Shown here: positions 9,281 through 17,303 of the stretch, one piece after another
Layout of the letters: every line of letters starts with the position of its first letter
Numbering within the stretch: the first letter of the stretch is position 1
Source of the DNA: JASFBA01 sp036172265
GTDB taxonomy: Bacteria; Chloroflexota; Chloroflexia; DTKN01
DNA length: 64,000 nucleotides
Assembly: GCA_036172265.1 (NCBI GenBank)
Contig: JASFBA010000099.1
Coordinates: forward strand, 1 to 64,000
Reading direction: 5' to 3'
The notes under the pieces: generated by a model
The model's database searches: none
The model's input: the letters and a program-made list of their open reading frames with translations, nothing else
Told to the model about the DNA's origin: nothing
Made by a program: the position numbers and the translations under genes

Positions 9281-11974
9281 ATGGGGCATCGGGGGCAACT
9301 TCTTCGTTGGAGCGGCCTCCTTTCCTTCTTCCTTCCCGGCCTGGGTCAGTTCGTGCAGGGCCGGCGTGCCCGCGGCCTGGTCCTTTTCCTCACCACGGCC
9401 GTCCTGGCCGGCCTCATCTTCTGGGAACGGGAAAACTTTGCCGCCTTGCTCTGCCGGCGGGCCTTTCTCTCCGGGCTGTGCGGGGAAAAGGCCGCTAACT
9501 TTCCCCTGCTCCTCATCCCCCTGGCTCTGTTCTGGCTCTGGACCGTCTGGGATGCCCTCCGCTACGAAGGTACATCCCGCCTCTTTTGGCCCATCTTCCT
9601 CGCCATACTCATCGTCTACACCGTGGGGGCCGTGGCCACCGAGGTCAATTTCGACCGGCTGGCGAGCGGCTGGCCCTCCGTTCGCCCTATTTTCTCCGCC
9701 CTTCTTCACCCGGAACTCCTGGCCCGGCCCACCGAGGACCGCATCGGTGCCCTGCCCTTCCAGGTGCCCTGCATCGATCCGCTGCCCCCTCCGCAGGGCC
9801 GGGCTACCGACGCCCCTCGCCTCCGTACCAACGTGCCCTGTGCGGCGATGGGCGAAGAGATCGTTCTGGAAGGGGAGGGCTTTTTCCCCGATTTCGAGGC
9901 CGAGGTCTGGTGGCAGAACCCCATCGGCGATTACCAGCGCGTCATTGGGGAAGGACAACCGCTGGTGGTGCGCACCGATGCCGAGGGCCGCCTCCGGCTT
10001 ACCCTGCGGGTCCCGACCACGGCCGTGCCACTGGATCGCCTGCCCGAGCCGGGGGAAACCCAGACCCACCGTATCGAGGTGCGCCAGCACCGGCCCTACG
10101 GGGGCTACCAGTTGACCAAAAATGCACAACTGGTGCTCCAGAAGATCGGGGAGACGATCGCTCTCGCCTTTATCGCCACAGTGCTGGCTATGCTCCTTGC
10201 CCTGCCGGTCAGCCTCCTGGCCTCGCGTAACCTGATGGGGGCTAATCCGCTCACCCGGGCTGTGTACTACCTGGTCCGCACCCTCCTCAACATCTTCCGT
10301 TCGATCGAGACGCTCATCTGGGCCATCGTCTTTGCCGTCTGGGTCGGCCCGACGCCTTTCGCCGGCATGCTGGCCCTCTTTGTCCACTCGGTGGCCGCCC
10401 TTGGGAAACTCTACTCGGAAGCCATCGAGGGCATCGAACCAGGGCCCATCGAGGCCGTGCGGGCCACCGGGGCCAGTTGGCTGCAGGTAGTGGTGTACGC
10501 CGTCCTGCCGCAGTTCATGCCCTCGTTCCTCTCCTTCACCCTCTACCGCTGGGACATCAATGTGCGCATGTCCACGGTGATCGGGCTGGTGAGCGATGCC
10601 GGGCTGGGTTTCCTGATCGTGCAGTGGATTCGCCTGGGGGCATTCGAGGCGATGGCCACAACTATCCTGGCCATCGTGCTGGTGGTGGCGGTTTTGGACT
10701 ATATAAGTGCGGCCCTGCGCCAGCGCATCGTTATGGGCCTCCCAGCCGGCCGAAAGGCCCGGGCCCAACCGTTCCCTGCCCATCGTCCTCCCGTGCCTCT
10801 GGGAAACACCCTCCGGTCGGCCCTCGCCTCTCTGCGGCGCTACGGCCTTCCGGTCCTCACCGCCTCCGGCCTGCTTCTTCTTGCGGTCTGGTCCTGGAAC
10901 GTGGCCCAGGTCAACCTGCCCAAGTTCTTCGCCGACGCCCCGGGCGGATTGCGGATACTGCGCGACTTCGTCGTCCCTGAGGTCATCTCCCGCCCCACCG
11001 AAAGCATCTCGGTGACGGCAGTTCTCCCCGTCCCTTGCGGTTCAGCCGAGCCTTCTTCCCCGCCGGCCAACGGTCCCCGGCTGGAACTCTTTCCGCCCTG
11101 CGGTGCTCCGGGGGACACTCTGGAGATCCGCGGCTATGAACTGCCCCCCCAAATGCCCATCTCCCTCCTCTGGCTTCCGCCCGGCGGGGGTTCGCTCACC
11201 GTCGAACGGGGCTGCTGCGAGACCGATGCCGAAGGCCAAATCGCTCTGACCACCCGCATCCGGGCCATCGCCGAGTTCCACCCCGAGGAGGGGCACCTTC
11301 AGCCGGCCCGCCTCGCCGCCGCCTGGGAACGCTTTATCGGTGGGCCGCAACCCAGCGAGGCCTTGCTGCAGGTGCTGCACATCTCCCTCATTACCCTCCT
11401 TATGGCCCTCCTGGCCACCACCTTGGGCTCCCTCCTGGCCATCCCCCTGGGTTTCCTGGGAGCCCGTAACATCATGGGCCGCAGTCTCGTCGGCCAGGCC
11501 GTCTACGCCTTTTCCCGTACCCTCTTCAACCTGTGGCGTTCGATCGAACCGCTCATCCTGGCCGTCATCTTCGCCTTCTGGATCGGCTTCGGCCCCTTTG
11601 CCGGGATGATTTCGCTGGCCGCCTGGAGCATCCCGAACCTCGCCAAACTCTTCTCCGAGACGATCGAGGAAATCGATCCCGGCCCGGTGGAGGCGGTCAC
11701 CGCCACCGGAGCCAACCGCCTCCAGGTCCTTTTCTACGCGGTGGTGCCGCAACTGGTCCCCCGTTTCCTGGCCTATATCCTCTACCAGTGGGATATCAAC
11801 ATCCGCATGTCCACCGTCATCGGCTTCGTCGGGGCCGGCGGCATCGGCCACCAGTTGCGGCTGTGGGTGGACCTGGACGAATACGCCAAAGCCGGGACCG
11901 CCATCTGGGCCATCGTGGCCATGGTCTGGGGAATGGATTATGTAAGCGCCAAAGCCCGCGAACGCCTTACGTAA
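9281..11974 (+). CDS. phnE: Fused double permease of a phosphonate-type ABC importer (PhnE-PhnE)
   Basis: This is an 897-aa membrane protein built as a tandem duplication. After an N-terminal pair of hydrophobic helices (about 1-125), each half has an extracytoplasmic domain (about 130-280 and 545-690) followed by a BPD-type permease domain. Each permease domain carries an EAA coupling loop: EAIEGIEPGPIEAVRATGA from residue 380 and ETIEEIDPGPVEAVTATGA from residue 793. In typical systems PhnE is about 270 aa and dimerises, or two separate PhnE genes occur. Here both transmembrane subunits are on one chain, with large inserted soluble domains (residues with PTEDR and PTESI at matching positions). 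The stop codon TAA lies within the heptamer repeat downstream. Confidence 0.9.
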   Translation: MGHRGQLLRWSGLLSFFLPGLGQFVQGRRARGLVLFLTTAVLAGLIFWERENFAALLCRRAFLSGLCGEKAANFPLLLIPLALFWLWTVWDALRYEGTSRLFWPIFLAILIVYTVGAVATEVNFDRLASGWPSVRPIFSALLHPELLARPTEDRIGALPFQVPCIDPLPPPQGRATDAPRLRTNVPCAAMGEEIVLEGEGFFPDFEAEVWWQNPIGDYQRVIGEGQPLVVRTDAEGRLRLTLRVPTTAVPLDRLPEPGETQTHRIEVRQHRPYGGYQLTKNAQLVLQKIGETIALAFIATVLAMLLALPVSLLASRNLMGANPLTRAVYYLVRTLLNIFRSIETLIWAIVFAVWVGPTPFAGMLALFVHSVAALGKLYSEAIEGIEPGPIEAVRATGASWLQVVVYAVLPQFMPSFLSFTLYRWDINVRMSTVIGLVSDAGLGFLIVQWIRLGAFEAMATTILAIVLVVAVLDYISAALRQRIVMGLPAGRKARAQPFPAHRPPVPLGNTLRSALASLRRYGLPVLTASGLLLLAVWSWNVAQVNLPKFFADAPGGLRILRDFVVPEVISRPTESISVTAVLPVPCGSAEPSSPPANGPRLELFPPCGAPGDTLEIRGYELPPQMPISLLWLPPGGGSLTVERGCCETDAEGQIALTTRIRAIAEFHPEEGHLQPARLAAAWERFIGGPQPSEALLQVLHISLITLLMALLATTLGSLLAIPLGFLGARNIMGRSLVGQAVYAFSRTLFNLWRSIEPLILAVIFAFWIGFGPFAGMISLAAWSIPNLAKLFSETIEEIDPGPVEAVTATGANRLQVLFYAVVPQLVPRFLAYILYQWDINIRMSTVIGFVGAGGIGHQLRLWVDLDEYAKAGTAIWAIVAMVWGMDYVSAKARERLT

Positions 11975-12075
11975 TACGCCTTACGCAATACGCAATACGT
12001 AATACGTAATACGCAACATATAATACATATTTCGTATTTCGTATTGCGTATTGCGTATTGCGTATTGCGTATTTC
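11967..12075. repeat. AT-rich heptamer inverted repeat between convergent genes
   Basis: The left half is a tandem run of TACGCAA/TACGTAA heptamers. The right half is a run of TTCGTAT/TGCGTAT heptamers, the reverse complement. The centre is ACATATAATACATAT. The whole could fold into a long hairpin with arms of roughly 40-45 bp. It overlaps the stop codon of the permease gene on one side and that of the UPF0182 gene on the other. It could be a shared transcription terminator. Its base composition is very unlike the surrounding GC-rich genes. Confidence 0.85.
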
Positions 12076-14941
12076 ATTTCTCCCCCAACCGCACCAACTC
12101 CTCCAGATCGCTTTCCAGCCCTTTCATCTCCTCCCCGTAGCAGGCCCAGTCGCCGCTACGCAAGCACTCCTGGGCCCGCCGGTAATGTTCCTGGGCCGAA
12201 CGGACCACCTCTTCCCAACCCCGCCCCTCCACCGGCCCGGCCTCCGCCTCCAGAACGGCCCGCAGTGCCCTCTCCAGCGTCTCGGCCATGGCCACCCGTT
12301 CCCCACAGGCCACCACCACCCGCTTCAGTTCGGGAATCTGGCCGGCCTCGGCCTGCAGATAGATAGGAGCCACATAGAGCAGGCTCTGGTCCACCGGGAT
12401 GACCAGGAGGTTTCCCCGGATAACGCTGGAGCCACGCTGATCCCACAGAGTGAACTGCTGGGAGATAAAGGGGTCCTGGTTTATACGCGCTTCGATTTGC
12501 AGGGGCCCGTAGATCAGGCTCTGCTTGGGGAATTTGAAGATGCCCAGCCGGCCGTAGTCTTCCCCGTCGCACTGCACATGCATCCAGGCGATCATGTTGT
12601 CCCGGCCAACCGGGGTGAAAGGAACCATCAGCAGGAACTCTTCCTCTTCCCAGTCCGGCAGGCGCATAATGACGTAGTAGGCGTCCATCTCCCGGATTTC
12701 GTCCCCGTAGGTCTCCCGGGCAAAGTGCCAGGCATCCTCTTTATTATAAAATACCTGGGGGTCGCGCATATGATAGGTGGCATAGATGGCGCTCTGGATG
12801 CGGAAGAGTTCCTCTGGATAACGCCAGTGGGCACGTAGCCCCGGTGACATCTCCTCCGCCGGCCGGAAGAGGTCGGGGAAGATGCGAGCATAGGTTTGCG
12901 CTAGTGGATCCCCGGGGTCAACGAGGTAGAAGGTGGTGATGCCCTCATAGGCATCCACGACCACTTTGACCGAGTTGCGGATGTAGTTGAGGCCGTCCAC
13001 CGGCCGGGAGTAGGGGTACATACCGCTTGTGGTATAGGCGTCCTGAAGCCAGTAGATTTTGCCGTCCAGAATGACCGGATAGGGGTCGTAATCGTATTCC
13101 AGGAAAGGGGCAATGGCCCGGACACGCTCCTGAATCGTGCGACGGAAGAGGAGGCGGCTCTCCGGGGTGATGTACTCGCTCACGAGGATCGGGAGGTCCC
13201 CAAAGCGCAGGGCAAAGGCCAGCCGGCGGACAAGGGAGCCGATGGACACGCCATCCCGCCCCCTGTAGGTGGTGAAGACATTTTCGTCGCCTTGGGGATA
13301 ATCAAACTCCCGGGTCGTCGTTTTGACGATAATATAGGTATCGGTCTGCTCGCCGAAGTAGACTTCCGGCCGGACGAGTTTCAGTTCTTGGTAATCGGTC
13401 TCGGGCGGGATGTTCCGAATCAGCAGGCGTGGTTGCCCCTCGGCGGTGAACTCGTTCACCGGGCTGAGGACCACCCCGTAGCCGTGGGTATAGACCAGGT
13501 GGCGGTTGACCCAGGTCTGGGCCGTCTCCGGAAGTTGGTCCACCGAGAGTTCCCGGACCGAAAGTTCCACCTCGCGATAGCGATCGCCCAGCCGGTAGCG
13601 TTCTACGTCAATGTCGTAGAAGTTATAATAAAGACGGATTTCCTGGAGTTGGCTGTAGGTCTGGTATAGGGGACGATGATCCCATAGCCGGATGTTTTGG
13701 ATCGTGCCAGTGTTCTCCAAAACCTTGGGCAGGGTCAGCGTCCCGGTAAGAGGGAAGTCTTCCTCCGCCACCTCTTCCAGCCGATAGGCCTCCAGGGTGG
13801 AGCGGATGTTATATTCGATGTAAGGGCGCTCCATATCCAGTTCGCTCGGGCTCACAAGGAACGACTGAACGAAGGAGGGGTAAAGCGTTCCCAGGAGAAA
13901 AAGGCTGACCAGCCAGAGGCCCAGGCCAAGGGCCAGGAATTTCCAGGTGCGCCGCCACAGGTTCAAAAGGAGGAGGATAGCACAGGCCACCACGATGCCG
14001 GTCAGGATGTTGTAGGCCGGCCAGCGGGCATGGACATCGGTATAGCCGGCCCCGTAGGCCGCCCGGGTCTGCGAATAGACGAGCATCTGGACCTGCAACT
14101 GGTAATCCCAGGCCTTGATCAGGAGGAAGAGAGCACCCAAAACGGAAAGATGGGCCAGCGGGAACGAGAAGGGAAGGCGCGGACGGACACTCTCGGACGG
14201 GCCCCACCCCAGGTCCCGAGCCGAAGGTCGTCGCCTCCGTAAACCCAAGGCGTAAACCAGGGCGGTCAGGAGGCCTGCCGGGATCACCAGCCAGAAGAGG
14301 GCGTTTTTCACATCCAGGAGCAACGGCAGTTGGAAGAGGTAGTACCCCACATCCCGGCCGAAGAGGGGGTCCGTCCGGCCGACCGGCGTGGCATAAAAGA
14401 AGCGCAGGACGTCCATCCAGCGCCCCTGGGCCGAAAGCCCCATCGCCAGGCCGAAACCGGCCGCCACCAGCCAGAGGAGAACCAGGCCCAGCCGGCGGCC
14501 GGCCGACGAGCCGGTTTCCCACGATTCCCGCCGACGCAGCCAGCGCCAGGCCGGGAGAAAGTTTCCTCCAAAGAAAAGGGTGGTGATCACCCCGGCCCCC
14601 AGGAAGAGAAGAAGGCGGCTGAGGAGTTGGGTGGTAAAGATAGAAAGGTAGCCCACCGACTCGAACCAGAGATACTCGGTATACCAGTAGACGCCGGCCG
14701 TGAGGAGGAGAACCAAGAGAAGCAGGACGATGCCAAGCGCGATCCAGCCACCAAGACGAATTCTGGAACCCCAGCGCGGGAGACCCCGGCGGCGGAGGAA
14801 AAAGCCCAGGATCACCAGCGCTTCCAGGATCAGAAAAGCAACCAGGATTCCCCACTGTTCGGCAACGGCCAAGACAAAGGCGATGGAAAGTTCTGTGCCG
14901 ACCAGGATGAGGACCAGTTGGCGACGCTTCCGAGGTTCCAT
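12074..14941 (-). CDS. UPF0182 family integral membrane protein
   Basis: The protein has 955 aa. The N-terminal third (about 1-290) carries around seven transmembrane helices, and the remainder is a large soluble domain, the architecture of the UPF0182 family found in Actinobacteria, Chloroflexi and Cyanobacteria. Conserved family stretches include RPYIEYNIRSTLEAYRL and TYATWW-free motifs such as MVPFTPVGRDNMIAW and SLLYVAPIYLQAE. A C-terminal coiled-coil-like tail (about 900-955) follows. The biochemical function of the family is unknown to me. It is the third gene of the isomerase-peptidase-UPF0182 operon, with GGAGG 5 bp before its ATG and 9 bp after the previous stop. Confidence 0.93.
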   Translation of the reverse strand: MEPRKRRQLVLILVGTELSIAFVLAVAEQWGILVAFLILEALVILGFFLRRRGLPRWGSRIRLGGWIALGIVLLLLVLLLTAGVYWYTEYLWFESVGYLSIFTTQLLSRLLLFLGAGVITTLFFGGNFLPAWRWLRRRESWETGSSAGRRLGLVLLWLVAAGFGLAMGLSAQGRWMDVLRFFYATPVGRTDPLFGRDVGYYLFQLPLLLDVKNALFWLVIPAGLLTALVYALGLRRRRPSARDLGWGPSESVRPRLPFSFPLAHLSVLGALFLLIKAWDYQLQVQMLVYSQTRAAYGAGYTDVHARWPAYNILTGIVVACAILLLLNLWRRTWKFLALGLGLWLVSLFLLGTLYPSFVQSFLVSPSELDMERPYIEYNIRSTLEAYRLEEVAEEDFPLTGTLTLPKVLENTGTIQNIRLWDHRPLYQTYSQLQEIRLYYNFYDIDVERYRLGDRYREVELSVRELSVDQLPETAQTWVNRHLVYTHGYGVVLSPVNEFTAEGQPRLLIRNIPPETDYQELKLVRPEVYFGEQTDTYIIVKTTTREFDYPQGDENVFTTYRGRDGVSIGSLVRRLAFALRFGDLPILVSEYITPESRLLFRRTIQERVRAIAPFLEYDYDPYPVILDGKIYWLQDAYTTSGMYPYSRPVDGLNYIRNSVKVVVDAYEGITTFYLVDPGDPLAQTYARIFPDLFRPAEEMSPGLRAHWRYPEELFRIQSAIYATYHMRDPQVFYNKEDAWHFARETYGDEIREMDAYYVIMRLPDWEEEEFLLMVPFTPVGRDNMIAWMHVQCDGEDYGRLGIFKFPKQSLIYGPLQIEARINQDPFISQQFTLWDQRGSSVIRGNLLVIPVDQSLLYVAPIYLQAEAGQIPELKRVVVACGERVAMAETLERALRAVLEAEAGPVEGRGWEEVVRSAQEHYRRAQECLRSGDWACYGEEMKGLESDLEELVRLGEK

Positions 14942-14950
14942 CGCTCCTCC

Positions 14951-16099
14951 TTACCTCTCTGTAGCCAAACGGTCGAGCCGCAGGGCGATACTTACGGCCA
15001 GGCGGGTGGCGCGCTCCAGCAGTTCCGGTTGAATGTGCGGGAAAGTATCATCCGGGCGATGCCAGCGGGCCGGCCGGCCATCTTTCAGGGCGGTGATGCT
15101 CAGGGCCGGGAAGCCGCACCGGAAAGCCACCACGGCATCGCTATCGGCCAGTGTAAAGGCCCAGGGGTCGGCATCCACGGTGACATCGTCGGATTCGGCC
15201 TCTCCGGCCAGTTCCTCGAAACGGGAAGGGCATCGTCGAGGGCGAAACAAGCCGGATTCGACGATCAGGTGAAGATTTCCACCCCCAACGCTGTCCAAAT
15301 TGACCACATAGGTCCTCTCCCGAGGGAAGGGATAGCGGCCGAGAAACCGGCGCACCCCGACCTGCCCGGCCTCCTGACAGCCGGTAGCCACCAGCCAGAG
15401 GTGGGTATAGGGCAATTCCTTGAGTTCGTCGGTCAACCTGAGGAGAACGGAGAGGCCGGAGGCGTTATCGTTGGCCCCGGCTACATAGGGTCGGGAAGCC
15501 TCCTGGATCAGGAGCAGAAGGAAAAGCAACATCAGGACACCGGCCGGAAGCCACTGGGCGTACCAGAATTCGACCGAGCCGAACCACCAGCCCAATCCGG
15601 AGAGGATGGGAAGGGCAAGGAAAAGGCCGATGGTCAGAAAAAAGAAACGACGGCGGTTGACCACCAGGCGAGGGTGGTACAGGAAACCGGCCCGGCCGGT
15701 ATCCAGATGGGCCAGAAAGATCAGGTGCTGGTGGGCCTCCCGAGCAGCCGGCCGTGTGCCGACAACGTTCTGGCTTTTGCCCAGAGGAAAACAGGAGGAA
15801 AGGATGGGAAAAGAAGGGGCTTCGGCTACAAAGACAAAAAAGGCCAGCAAAGAAGCCAAGGTCGCCGCCGGCCGGCTGTAGAGATAGAGGAGCGGGGTCA
15901 GAGCGGCGACCAGGTAGAGGATGGCCAGGGGCAGGGCCAGTGTGGGGAGAGCGCGGAAGGGCTGCACCTCTACCTCCAGGCCGGCCTGTCGCATCCGGGC
16001 GTTGATATAGGCCGCGGCCCGGGCTTCGGCGGCCGAGGTGGGCGGACGCGGACCGATCTCCTGAGCAAGATACTGGATGGCAGCCAGTTGTTCTTCCAT
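14951..16099 (-). CDS. M28-family peptidase-like membrane protein, possibly with altered active site
   Basis: The protein has 382 aa. An N-terminal segment is followed by transmembrane helices (about 50-95), the first metal motif LAHLDTGRAG, two or three more membrane helices (about 150-205), and the rest of an M28 zinc aminopeptidase domain. The remaining motifs are GANDNASG, GCQEAG, VVNLDSVGGG and HRPDDT. Zinc-ligand positions His, Asp, Glu, Asp and His are all present. The residue before the ligand Glu, normally the catalytic general base (EE motif), is Gln242. Activity is therefore uncertain. The membrane insertion within the fold is unusual. It lies between the isomerase gene (62 bp upstream) and UPF0182. 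Confidence 0.85.
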   Translation of the reverse strand: MEEQLAAIQYLAQEIGPRPPTSAAEARAAAYINARMRQAGLEVEVQPFRALPTLALPLAILYLVAALTPLLYLYSRPAATLASLLAFFVFVAEAPSFPILSSCFPLGKSQNVVGTRPAAREAHQHLIFLAHLDTGRAGFLYHPRLVVNRRRFFFLTIGLFLALPILSGLGWWFGSVEFWYAQWLPAGVLMLLFLLLLIQEASRPYVAGANDNASGLSVLLRLTDELKELPYTHLWLVATGCQEAGQVGVRRFLGRYPFPRERTYVVNLDSVGGGNLHLIVESGLFRPRRCPSRFEELAGEAESDDVTVDADPWAFTLADSDAVVAFRCGFPALSITALKDGRPARWHRPDDTFPHIQPELLERATRLAVSIALRLDRLATER

Positions 16100-16161
16100 A
16101 AGCGAGCCTCTCCGGTACGTTTCCTATCGATTACGGACAAAGGGGGAAAAAAGTTGCCCTT

Positions 16162-17238
16162 CTATCTTTGGGCCAGCGCCCGCTTGAGGGCATGGATGGC
16201 CGGGATGGCGGTGGGATCGGCCCGGTAGAGCATGGCCAGGTAATAACTTACGGCGTCCCCCAGGAGCACGGTGGAAAGCATTTGGGCCAGCGGGCTTTTC
16301 CCCCGGCCGGCGACGGCACGGCAGGGAACTCCGGCCTCCTCGAACAGAAGACGGGTGGCTTCCTGCCGCAGACGGTTGCGCGGGTGGTCGTGCTCCGAGG
16401 TCAGGAAAAGGGCACGGACCTGACCGGCAAAGGAGGAGGGGTTGGCGGTCCCGGTGATGGCGTTATGGTCCATCTCCGGCAACTCCTCAAAGAAAGCCCA
16501 CGACTTGCTGTTTTCGTTGAACTGGCCCTTCCAGCGACGGGCCACGGGAGCAAGGAGGTCGCTCCCGTAGACGGTGGGCAAATGGCCGTAGAGCCAGGTG
16601 GCCAGTTCCTTGGCCAGATTCCTCTCCAAGGGAACGGCCGGATCGACCTCGGCCCGAAGCACTTCCAGGACGGCAATGCTCTCCTCCACTTCCGGACTCA
16701 TGTCCGGCAGAAGGTCCAGACGGACCAGGACTCCCAGCAGAAGGAGGAAACTGTAGCCCAATGCCTCCCGGGGCTGGGCCGGGTAGTGGAAGGAAAGGAG
16801 GGAAACTCCCCATTCGGAAGCGCGGCGGGCCAGTTCTCCTCCGGTGGTTACGGCTACCATCGGTGCGCCTCGGCGGAAGGCTTCGGCGGCGGAGGAGAGG
16901 GTCTCCTCGGTGTTACCGGAGTAACTGGAGGCCAGGATCAGGGTCTGGGGGCCGGCCCAGGCCGGCAGGCCGTAGTTGCGGTGGACGAAGATAGGGATGG
17001 TCGCCAGATCCCGGGCCAGAGCGGCCAGGAGGTCACCTCCGATGGCCGATCCCCCCATACCGGCCACGACGACGGCCCGGGGCGGAAAGGAGAGCAGGGG
17101 CGGCTCCCATTTCCGGACGATGCGCCAAGCCTCACGACACTGGTCAGCCAGGTCAAAGAGGCGGGAACAGGCACCTGAAGGATCGTGTTCCGCGTAGACT
17201 TCCGGCCTATCCAGGTCCGGCAAGGACGATCGGGCCAT
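16162..17238 (-). CDS. Bifunctional phosphoglucose/phosphomannose isomerase
   Basis: This cytosolic 358-aa SIS-domain isomerase interconverts glucose-6-P or mannose-6-P with fructose-6-P. Family marks are VVAGMGGSAIGGDL (first SIS phosphate loop), LASSYSGNTEETL (Ser/Thr-rich sugar-phosphate loop), and the C-terminal EMDHNAITG and HALKRALAQR regions, with the catalytic Glu/His pattern of the archaeal/Chloroflexi-type PGI/PMI rather than classical PGI. It has its own promoter at 17275-17303 and is the first gene of a three-gene minus-strand operon. It may supply mannose-6-P for surface glycans, which fits the neighbouring polysaccharide gene (inference). Confidence 0.92.
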   Translation of the reverse strand: MARSSLPDLDRPEVYAEHDPSGACSRLFDLADQCREAWRIVRKWEPPLLSFPPRAVVVAGMGGSAIGGDLLAALARDLATIPIFVHRNYGLPAWAGPQTLILASSYSGNTEETLSSAAEAFRRGAPMVAVTTGGELARRASEWGVSLLSFHYPAQPREALGYSFLLLLGVLVRLDLLPDMSPEVEESIAVLEVLRAEVDPAVPLERNLAKELATWLYGHLPTVYGSDLLAPVARRWKGQFNENSKSWAFFEELPEMDHNAITGTANPSSFAGQVRALFLTSEHDHPRNRLRQEATRLLFEEAGVPCRAVAGRGKSPLAQMLSTVLLGDAVSYYLAMLYRADPTAIPAIHALKRALAQR

Positions 17239-17274
17239 GTTTTTTCCTTTCCTCCGCGGTTCGCACCACCCCCC

Positions 17275-17303
17275 ATTATATCATAGGGCCACTTCCCCTT
17301 CAA
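17275..17303 (-). promoter_or_regulatory. Promoter of the isomerase-M28-UPF0182 operon
   Basis: On the minus strand TTGAAG and TATAAT are separated by 17 bp. The -35 box lies at the 3' end of the upstream glycosidase-ligase gene. The predicted leader is about 30 nt and contains GGAGGAAAGG. Confidence 0.8.

Noticed and set aside
11967..12075. CRISPR-like array
   Set aside because: Units are only 7 bp, in opposite orientation on the two sides and without unique spacers.
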